DNA of 5,977 bases from Chloroflexota bacterium (GTDB lineage Bacteria > Chloroflexota > Anaerolineae > Promineifilales > Promineifilaceae), in contig QQUD01000839.1 of NCBI GenBank assembly GCA_008501785.1, positions 1 to 5,977 of the forward strand, read 5' to 3'. The position numbers and the translations under genes were made by a program. Position 1 is the first letter of the stretch; every line of letters begins with the position of its first letter. Of the stretch, positions 1 through 4,528 are shown in pieces. The notes below the pieces were generated by a model. That model had not been told where the DNA came from and did not search any database. It was given only the letters and a program-made list of their open reading frames with translations.

Positions 1-924
1 TAAGAGTTGGCGCTGGCCGGGACTAAAAAAGCCATAGTAACGTACCTTGACAAACCCTTTGGGCAGGACATGCTGCAAGAAGAGACGGATGAACTCAAAC
101 GGTGACAGTACACACAATCGCCAATTACGAGAGCCAGACGGTCGATAGCGAAACGTTACCGCCGTATCAGTCACAGCAACCAGGCGACGGTTTGAGAGTG
201 CCACACGAAAAATGTAAGGAGCCAAATAACGCAATGCTCGCAGACCCCGACCAACTGGTTGAGAGTGGACAACCCAATCCTGTGACCAAACGGAAGTCGG
301 GATCGTCTTAAACAAGTCAGTTTGTTTAAGCGCATCCCGAAACTTGGCGCGAAAGAGCTGGGAGAGGGCACGGACGGGGAGAAAGAAACGAGGGGAACGG
401 CCGTAACGCCACACTTGCCCATCCCAAGCGCCAGCGGGAACCAGATAGTGAACATGGGGATGATACGCCAGATTGCGCCCCCAGGTGTGCAGCACCCCCA
501 TCATGCCAATGTTGCCACCCAGCCAGCGTGGATTCTGCGCCAACTGCTGTGTGGCTGCTGCTGAGGTACGAAAGAGTAGATTGTAGATCAGCTTTTGCTG
601 ACTGCGAGCGAAAGGTCTCAGTTCAGCAGGCAACGTAAAGGTGAGCAGAAAGTAGGGTACAGGCAACAACATTTCTTGTTGGCGTGCTAGCCATTGATAC
701 GCTTTATCTCCCTGACATTGGGGACAGTGACGGTTGCGGCAGGAATGGTAACGATATTCGGTATGGTGGCAGTCCGTGCAAGTGTAAACATGACCACCCA
801 GCGCAGCGGTGCGGCACTGCACAATGGCCTGCATCGCTTGCTTATGACTGTAGAGTAGTTTGTGACTGAATTGTGCGCAGTAAGCTGGTCCAAACTGCCG
901 GAAAATATCAGCCAAGGTTACCAT
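1..924 (-). CDS. tnpA: IS91-family transposase (Y2/HUH rolling-circle), 3' end outside window
   Basis: This gene encodes a rolling-circle transposase that would nick one strand at the element's ori end and replicate it into a target without target duplication. The frame opens at ATG 922-924 and stays open for 308 residues to the left edge, so the C-terminus is missing; family members are usually somewhat longer. An N-terminal zinc-binding domain shows C49-x2-C52 and C62-RNRH-C67-PQ-C70. The metal-binding HUH motif is H157-V158-H159 inside HPHVH. The paired catalytic tyrosines are Y233 and Y237 in RYLAPY, spaced by four as in IS91. The conserved KGFVKVRYYGFF stretch is at 289-300. The start codon overlaps the recombinase stop in ATGGTAA, and I see no strong Shine-Dalgarno, so translational coupling is likely. 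No frameshift or stop is seen, so the copy may be active if its end is intact. Confidence 0.93.
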   Translation of the reverse strand, partial: MVTLADIFRQFGPAYCAQFSHKLLYSHKQAMQAIVQCRTAALGGHVYTCTDCHHTEYRYHSCRNRHCPQCQGDKAYQWLARQQEMLLPVPYFLLTFTLPAELRPFARSQQKLIYNLLFRTSAAATQQLAQNPRWLGGNIGMMGVLHTWGRNLAYHPHVHYLVPAGAWDGQVWRYGRSPRFFLPVRALSQLFRAKFRDALKQTDLFKTIPTSVWSQDWVVHSQPVGRGLRALRYLAPYIFRVALSNRRLVAVTDTAVTFRYRPSGSRNWRLCVLSPFEFIRLFLQHVLPKGFVKVRYYGFFSPGQRQLL

Positions 925-1796
925 GGCACATCGACAGGCTCATCTGCTAAGTCGGCCATGAGACGGTTAATCTTCTCACCAGCCAGTGTTTCGGCGTTGC
1001 GGGTCAGATGCGTGTAAATCGCTGTCGTTTGCAGTGACTTGTGTCCCAGCCAAAGCTGAATCAGGCGCAGATTGACACCGGCTTCCAACAGATGGGTGGC
1101 CCAAGAATGACGCAGCGTGTGCACGGTTGCTGGTTTCGAGATGCCGCTATCAGCACATGCGGCTTTGAACGCTCTTTGCACACCACTTGGCGACATGGGC
1201 TGTGTTGCTTGCTGCTGTGTGCGAGAGGGGTATAACAGGGTTGCATGTCGATGGATTGCCCACTGTTGTCGTAACAAGGTCAAGGTTGTTTGTGGTAATG
1301 GTACATAACGATCTCGCCACCCTTTGGGTTGGCGAATATGCAGCAACTCTCGGTCACCGTCCACATCACGCACTTCCAACCGTATCGCTTCTTGCAGCCG
1401 CAGTCCACAGGTATAAATCGTGGTCAGGCAATTTCGATAATGTGCACGACGCACGCTACCCAGCACACGTCTTACCTCTTCCCGACTCAGGACAGCAGGC
1501 AGTTTCTTGCTTTTGGGCGGTCTGACTAAATCGAATACTTTCCACTGGCGTTGCAATGTTTGTTCGAAGAAAAACTTGATGCCGCACAAGGCAACTGTAC
1601 AGGCACTGCGCGATGCCTTCTTCTCGTTCTTCAAAAAGAGAAAGTAGTCGCGCAGTTCTTCTTCGGTTACCTGGTCAGGGGATTTGCTGTAATGCTGGGC
1701 AAGTTGCTGCACAGCTCGCGAATAAGATTTCTGGGTCTTAAGAGCAAGACCTCGTAGTTGCATGTCTGCCAACATGCGTTGTCGTAATTGAGTCAT
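918..1796 (-). CDS. XerC/D-like tyrosine recombinase of the IS91-family element
   Basis: This is a 292-residue site-specific tyrosine recombinase. Residues about 1-85 form the SAM-like core-binding domain, and about 98-270 the catalytic domain. All active-site residues are visible: R133 in CGLRLQEA, K158 in RQPKGWRDR, H226-x2-R229 in HTLRHSWATH, H252 in LWLGH, and the nucleophile Y261 in TAIYTHL. The enzyme should cut and rejoin DNA through a 3'-phosphotyrosine link. The gene lies directly before the transposase, overlapping it by 7 nt, as in IS91 elements that carry an extra integrase; its role in transposition is not established, but resolving intermediates is a reasonable guess. The start is well supported by AGGAGG seven bases upstream. 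The extra helix insertion that marks integron integrases before the HxxR box is not seen, and the protein is shorter than typical IntI, so I do not call it IntI. Confidence 0.93.
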   Translation of the reverse strand: MTQLRQRMLADMQLRGLALKTQKSYSRAVQQLAQHYSKSPDQVTEEELRDYFLFLKNEKKASRSACTVALCGIKFFFEQTLQRQWKVFDLVRPPKSKKLPAVLSREEVRRVLGSVRRAHYRNCLTTIYTCGLRLQEAIRLEVRDVDGDRELLHIRQPKGWRDRYVPLPQTTLTLLRQQWAIHRHATLLYPSRTQQQATQPMSPSGVQRAFKAACADSGISKPATVHTLRHSWATHLLEAGVNLRLIQLWLGHKSLQTTAIYTHLTRNAETLAGEKINRLMADLADEPVDVPW

Positions 1797-1803
1797 GACT
1801 ATA

Positions 1804-1809
1804 CCTCCT
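1804..1809 (-). promoter_or_regulatory. Shine-Dalgarno of the tyrosine recombinase
   Basis: A perfect AGGAGG lies seven bases upstream of the ATG at 1794-1796. It fixes the start codon. Its 5' base is also the closing base of the hairpin at 1809-1826, so the two could influence each other in the mRNA. Confidence 0.8.
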
Positions 1810-1826
1810 AGAAATTTGGATTTCTA
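1809..1826 (-). promoter_or_regulatory. Hairpin abutting the recombinase ribosome binding site
   Basis: TAGAAAT-TTGG-ATTTCTA (plus-strand reading) forms a perfect 7-bp stem with a 4-base loop directly upstream of the AGGAGG. Further copies of the hexamer AGAAAT/ATTTCT follow at 1820-1832 (a second inverted pair with one central base) and at 1851-1856. The cluster may be an operator for the IS genes or an mRNA structure tuning translation; it could also be part of the terminal structure of the element. It is AT-rich, so chance is possible. No U-tract follows, so it is not a terminator. Confidence 0.35.
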
Positions 1827-1902
1827 AGAAATATAGTCGGTTAATGGGTTAGAAATGAAGAGGGAAGATGACTTTCGCTGGCTATCCTGCGCGTAGCGCT
1901 TA

Positions 1903-1953
1903 GTTCAACGCCCGTTTCACCTGCCGCTAGGTCAGGTGCAAGCCCTGTTAGGG
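1903..1953 (-). repeat. attC-like integron recombination site after the restriction gene
   Basis: Read on the minus strand, the boxes occur in the canonical attC order. R'' is CCCTAAC (1953-1947) and carries the essential AAC. L'' is TTGCACCTGACC (1941-1930). A TAGC loop follows, then L' GGCAGGTGAA (1925-1916). R' is GTTGAAC (1909-1903), an exact fit to GTTRRRY. L'' and L' pair over ten bases, with exactly two unpaired bases in L'', G1939 and A1932. These are the extrahelical positions that set strand choice in attC sites. The endonuclease stop codon TAA (1950-1948) is inside R'', a common cassette arrangement. Weak points are the short total length (51 bases), the C at the first R'' position, and R''/R' pairing largely limited to the AAC/GTT triplet. 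An IS91 terminal hairpin is the main alternative. Confidence 0.6.
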
Positions 1954-3042
1954 CGCAAGTGAGTTTGTGACTGTTGGATAACGTTTCGTGAGCGCGTTCA
2001 TCAGTACAGACTGAGAAGGTAACAAAGGTGCATGTATCATGTCTTGAAAACTTGGCTGTGATTGCGGATTTGAAGATATTGGGCCAGCAAATAGATCTCC
2101 GCGAGATAATTCGATAACGCCGTTACCCTTTTCAAAATCACCTTGATAACCCAAGCTCAAAATGTTAACCTCATCAGTATTTTCAGCAAGAAATTGATGA
2201 ACGTTTAATGCGGTTGTTTCAGAAATATAATCCACCAACTTATCTTGTAATACCCAAACAGTTTTGCCTCCCCAAGCAATTGCTACTTCAGACTTTACAA
2301 TTAGTTGGCTTACCATTCGAGCCCATACCTGACGATAGTTGATTCCTGGTGCAAGATGTTCATCTTTCAAAATTGCATCCTCAACAGCCATTGGAATGGT
2401 ACTTCGTTTATTTTTGTTCCCACCAGACGTGCTTGAGGTCATGATCTCAACAATCAGTGGATCACCGTGAGGAAAATCTTCAACAAACTCTACTTCACCA
2501 CGTTGTGCAATAGTGTATCCAGCTTTAGCCAAACTTCGACGAACGCGATTCCAACTCACGCCAGTTATATCTTCAATTTGATTCTGGTCTATCGAATGCA
2601 GCGGCATCAACAAATAATCAAAGGTATAAGTGAAGCTCTTTGAGCCTAATTTGTGAGTAACGCGAAGCTCAGGCCAAACACCAACTCTACAAGGGCTTTG
2701 ATAACCAGCAAGTTCCCAAAGATGTTGTATTGCTCTATTCTGATAACCTTCAAACTTCCTATAAATACTTGCAAGATACATTAAACGACGTGGGCAGACT
2801 ATCCAAGGCGTTTCGTTTTGATGAAGTTGTAGAGAACAAACACCTGATGCGATGTTGTCTAAACTATTGAAATGCTGTTGTAGTTCAGGCTTCTTTGTAA
2901 GGTTGATGTTTGAAAGATGGCGATTTCCCCCACCATCACATTTTTCTTCCATGAAAGGACAAAGGGCGTTGGTGCGACTATGAATAGCCTGAGGGGATTT
3001 ATCATTCAGGCGGTAACCGAAAAGTTCAAAGATTTTTGACAC
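1948..3042 (-). CDS. NotI-family type II restriction endonuclease
   Basis: I recognise this 364-residue protein as a NotI-family endonuclease, an enzyme that cuts unmethylated DNA at a specific site. NotI itself cuts GCGGCCGC; the site of this one cannot be read from the sequence. Four cysteines, C28, C35, C69 and C83 (CPFMEEKC; SGVC; WIVCPRRL), match the iron-binding Cys4 fold described for NotI. Candidate PD-(D/E)xK residues are D142 in TFDYLL and E199 in DPLIVEIMTSSTSGG, which lacks the usual lysine, as NotI-type enzymes do. The start is GTG at 3042: an in-frame TAG lies only three codons upstream (3054-3052), AGAGG (3053-3049) is six bases before it, and the next Met (31) would lose C28. 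The gene overlaps the end of the methyltransferase gene by 37 nt, so the two are surely co-transcribed. The TAA stop is inside an attC-like R'' box. The family call is from memory of conserved motifs. Confidence 0.85.
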   Translation of the reverse strand: MSKIFELFGYRLNDKSPQAIHSRTNALCPFMEEKCDGGGNRHLSNINLTKKPELQQHFNSLDNIASGVCSLQLHQNETPWIVCPRRLMYLASIYRKFEGYQNRAIQHLWELAGYQSPCRVGVWPELRVTHKLGSKSFTYTFDYLLMPLHSIDQNQIEDITGVSWNRVRRSLAKAGYTIAQRGEVEFVEDFPHGDPLIVEIMTSSTSGGNKNKRSTIPMAVEDAILKDEHLAPGINYRQVWARMVSQLIVKSEVAIAWGGKTVWVLQDKLVDYISETTALNVHQFLAENTDEVNILSLGYQGDFEKGNGVIELSRGDLFAGPISSNPQSQPSFQDMIHAPLLPSQSVLMNALTKRYPTVTNSLAP

Positions 3043-4142
3043 AAATAGCCTCTAATTTTTTCGGCAATTACTTTTGCAAGCGGTGGTGGAACCGAATTCG
3101 CTATTTGCCGATACTGATCTAAATTTTTGACACGACCGGAACGTCCACGAATAGGCCCTTTAAGAATAAACTCATCTGGAAAACCATGAATTCTAAGATA
3201 TTCTCGGGGAGTAAGATAACGATTCTTCGTTGGATGGAAAAAAATTTCCCCACCACGTAAAGTGTTGGAAGGTGAGAATCGTGAAGTACGGAGAAACTTG
3301 GTTGTATCTTTCTTGGTCAATCCCTTTATTTGTTCGGGCGGCAAGATTCCTACCTGAGATGAAAGATACAATCCCTCTGGAACACCGTTAATACGATATT
3401 TGTCTCCTGCAGGTGTTGGATCAACATGACTATCTGTCCGTGTAAATCCATTTTTGTCTTTAACCTCTGGCTCGCCCAACCCAGCGATTGCTTGTCCTAC
3501 TGTCACATATGGTTTTAAGCTACCAAAAAGTGTAGGTTTAGGTTGTACAGCAAATTCGGCATAAGGAAATTCAAAGCCATTTTCATCAAGTGTGGCAACA
3601 ATAAACAATCTTTGGCGTTTCTGAGGAACTCCAAAATCAGCAGCGTTAATAACTTTCCATTTTGACACATAGCCAATTTGTGTAAGCTCATCCAACAGTG
3701 CTTTGAGAATGCCTCCACGTCGTCCTGCCACATCTTTTGCGTTTACAAGCCCTTTTACCTGTTCAATAAATACAACCTTTGGCTTTAACACTCTCGCAAA
3801 ACGAACCATTTCAAAAAGAAGAAGGCCGCGCTCATCTTCAAGCCCTTTTTGCTTACCAATCTGCGAAAATGCTTGACAAGGTGGCCCCCCAAATAGAAGA
3901 TCTAGCTCGCCTATTTTTAGATCAATTTCATCAGCCAGAATCTTTGGGGAAATGTTGCGGATGTCTGCTTCTACAATTTTATTAGAAGTTCCCTGGTATT
4001 CCTTATTGACTCGTAGGGATTCACAACAGTATGGATCTCTCTCGACTGAGGCAAGGACATCAAATCCAGCTTGGCTTACACCCAAATCCATTCCTCCACA
4101 ACCAGAGAAGAGCGAAAGGGCTTTTAAATTTTCTAAGTTCAT
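3006..4142 (-). CDS. C5-cytosine-specific DNA methyltransferase of a type II RM system
   Basis: This 378-residue enzyme transfers a methyl group from S-adenosylmethionine to C5 of cytosine, protecting host DNA from the adjoining endonuclease. Motifs appear in the normal order: motif I LFSGCGGMDLG (11-21) for cofactor binding; motif IV GGPPCQAFS (85-93) with catalytic C89; motif VI FIEQVKG (125-131), where the usual ENV is EQV but the catalytic E127 is kept; motif VIII QKRQR (174-178); a target-recognition region between about 185 and 290; motif IX around SPSNTLRGGE (290-299); and motif X QIANSVPPPLA (346-356). The order and length are typical, with no sign of decay. The ATG start places motif I eight residues in, as usual. 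No clear Shine-Dalgarno precedes it. It is the first gene of the pair; producing the methylase before the nuclease is a common safety order in RM operons. No control (C) protein gene is seen. Confidence 0.95.
   Translation of the reverse strand: MNLENLKALSLFSGCGGMDLGVSQAGFDVLASVERDPYCCESLRVNKEYQGTSNKIVEADIRNISPKILADEIDLKIGELDLLFGGPPCQAFSQIGKQKGLEDERGLLLFEMVRFARVLKPKVVFIEQVKGLVNAKDVAGRRGGILKALLDELTQIGYVSKWKVINAADFGVPQKRQRLFIVATLDENGFEFPYAEFAVQPKPTLFGSLKPYVTVGQAIAGLGEPEVKDKNGFTRTDSHVDPTPAGDKYRINGVPEGLYLSSQVGILPPEQIKGLTKKDTTKFLRTSRFSPSNTLRGGEIFFHPTKNRYLTPREYLRIHGFPDEFILKGPIRGRSGRVKNLDQYRQIANSVPPPLAKVIAEKIRGYLCQKSLNFSVTA
3049..3053 (-). promoter_or_regulatory. Shine-Dalgarno inside the methyltransferase gene deciding the GTG start of the endonuclease
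   Basis: AGAGG sits six bases upstream of GTG 3042 and within the last codons of the methyltransferase. Together with the in-frame stop at 3052-3054 it leaves GTG 3042 as the only credible start. A GTG start in an overlap may keep endonuclease output below that of the methylase. Confidence 0.6.
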
Positions 4143-4224
4143 ACGAACAATTGTACCATTTTTAATAACTCTAAACTATTTTCGATCTGCAAATGTATGT
4201 GTTTTTATATATTATTTGTCGTCC
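4143..4224 (-). promoter_or_regulatory. AT-rich leader of the RM operon, likely promoter region
   Basis: About 80 AT-rich bases separate the attC-like site from the methyltransferase ATG. TACAAT (4155-4150) resembles a -10 box only seven bases before the ATG, which with the missing Shine-Dalgarno would fit a nearly leaderless transcript. I see no good -35 at the right distance (TAGTTT at 4178-4173 is poor). A TATATAAAA stretch around 4206-4214 is another candidate. The region is too AT-rich for a firm choice. Confidence 0.3.
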
Positions 4225-4273
4225 GTTCGCCTGCATGAGCCGCGTTATGCGTCGGCTCAATGCCATGTTAGGC
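4225..4273 (-). repeat. attC-like site with degenerate R' box, upstream of the RM operon
   Basis: On the minus strand R'' is GCCTAAC (4273-4267), a perfect consensus. The L'' arm GCATTGAGCCGAC (4263-4251) and L' arm GCGGCTCATGC (4243-4233) pair over eleven bases around a 7-base loop. Two L'' bases, T4259 and A4252, are left unpaired, the same two-bulge layout as the site at 1903-1953. The expected GTTRRRY R' is absent; GGCGAAC (4231-4225) lies at the right distance and shares GAAC with the other site's R', but the critical TT is replaced by GC. In addition CGCCT (4274-4270) can pair with AGGCG (4232-4228), giving an alternative closing stem. The site may be a mutated or hybrid attC, or an unrelated palindrome. 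Confidence 0.42.
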
Positions 4274-4528
4274 GGCCATTCTTTGCTTTTTTGCAACAAA
4301 GTGTGTCGTGCAGGCCATCTCATACGGCCTTTAACAGTAGATGACCTGCCTCCTGCAAAGTGCACCTCATTGCCACTATACCTAAGCCGTTCGATAATAA
4401 TGACATTTTCTAAGTTGTGCCAGCCCTTTAGCAAATACTAAACCTCGCATGGCACTAAACAATAGAATTGGAACTGTTCGTCCATACTGCCAAACTAAAT
4501 GAACTTGCTTGTCGGTTCTGTCACACCG
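4274..4528. other. Stretch without recognised gene
   Basis: I find no convincing coding sequence here. On the minus strand, the frame following the TAG stop of the repeat-protein gene (4529-4531) stays open for about 47 codons. A TTG-started 87-codon frame (4434-4171) runs right through the attC-like site, which makes it doubtful. If this were the previous integron cassette, its gene would be expected to end close to the R'' box at 4273; the nearest clear gene ends some 255 bases earlier. The stretch may hold decayed coding sequence. The only clear structure is the inverted repeat at 4310-4349. Confidence 0.5.
4310..4349. repeat. 11-bp inverted repeat with 18-base loop
   Basis: GCAGGCCATCT (4310-4320) and AGATGACCTGC (4339-4349) are complementary except at one position, which becomes a G-U pair in a minus-strand RNA. 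No run of T follows on either strand, so it is not a typical intrinsic terminator. It lacks the AAC/GTT boxes of attC. Its role is unknown; it could be a stabilising mRNA 3' structure for the repeat-protein gene. Confidence 0.4.

Larger units (their letters stand above)
1..1902 (-). mobile_element. IS91-family insertion sequence with accessory tyrosine recombinase (left part cut by window)
   Basis: Two overlapping minus-strand genes, a XerC/D-like recombinase followed by a Y2/HUH transposase, form the layout known for a branch of IS91-family rolling-circle elements. The transposase-proximal (ori) end and the last part of its gene lie beyond base 1. The other (ter) end is placed only approximately: the recombinase leader reaches about 1890-1902, where a short palindrome GCGC-GTA-GCGC (1890-1900) sits next to the attC-like site that starts at 1903. 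Short palindromes near the ends are usual for this family. No inverted terminal repeats or target duplication are expected for IS91. The family identity is firm; the 1902 boundary is inferred. Confidence 0.75.
1909..4231 (-). mobile_element. Putative two-gene integron cassette carrying a type II restriction-modification system
   Basis: The methyltransferase and endonuclease genes are enclosed by two attC-like sites in the same orientation, with the genes reading toward the site at 1903-1953. A cassette is normally delimited by the G/TT cuts in successive R' boxes, which would give these approximate limits. The about 90-base AT-rich leader before the first gene leaves room for the cassette's own promoter, as expected for an RM system that must not depend on its position. 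The right limit is uncertain because the R' box of the upstream site is degenerate. Restriction-modification cassettes are known in Vibrio and Xanthomonas chromosomal integrons, so the arrangement has precedent. No integron integrase or attI is in the window. Confidence 0.45.

Noticed and set aside
240..270. An apparent frameshift in the transposase gene around the HSQPVG region
   Set aside because: Re-reading the reverse complement (CAACCAGTTGGTCGGGGT) shows one continuous frame from ATG 924 to base 1. The 171-455 frame is an out-of-frame shadow.
1041..1757. Several plus-strand open frames opposite the recombinase gene
   Set aside because: They lie entirely antisense to a gene with all catalytic motifs and show no recognisable motif of their own.
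918..1796. The tyrosine recombinase as the integron integrase that would act on the nearby attC-like sites
   Set aside because: The IntI-specific extra segment before the HTLRH box is not seen, the protein is shorter than usual IntI, it overlaps the IS91-type transposase gene, and it does not have the usual divergent layout with attI.
1941..1954. GCCCTGTTAGGGC hairpin as a terminator for the endonuclease gene
   Set aside because: The perfect stem is only 5 bp, contains the stop codon, has no U-run after it on the minus strand, and is better explained as part of the attC-like R'' region.
3515..3733. 72-codon minus-strand frame inside the methyltransferase gene
   Set aside because: It is in a different frame of an intact methyltransferase with continuous motifs and has no features of its own.
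4171..4434. 87-codon minus-strand frame starting TTG, overlapping the attC-like site
   Set aside because: It has a rare start codon and no recognisable family, its C-terminal third is translated attC-like palindrome, and it ends inside the RM operon leader. It is not supportable as a gene.
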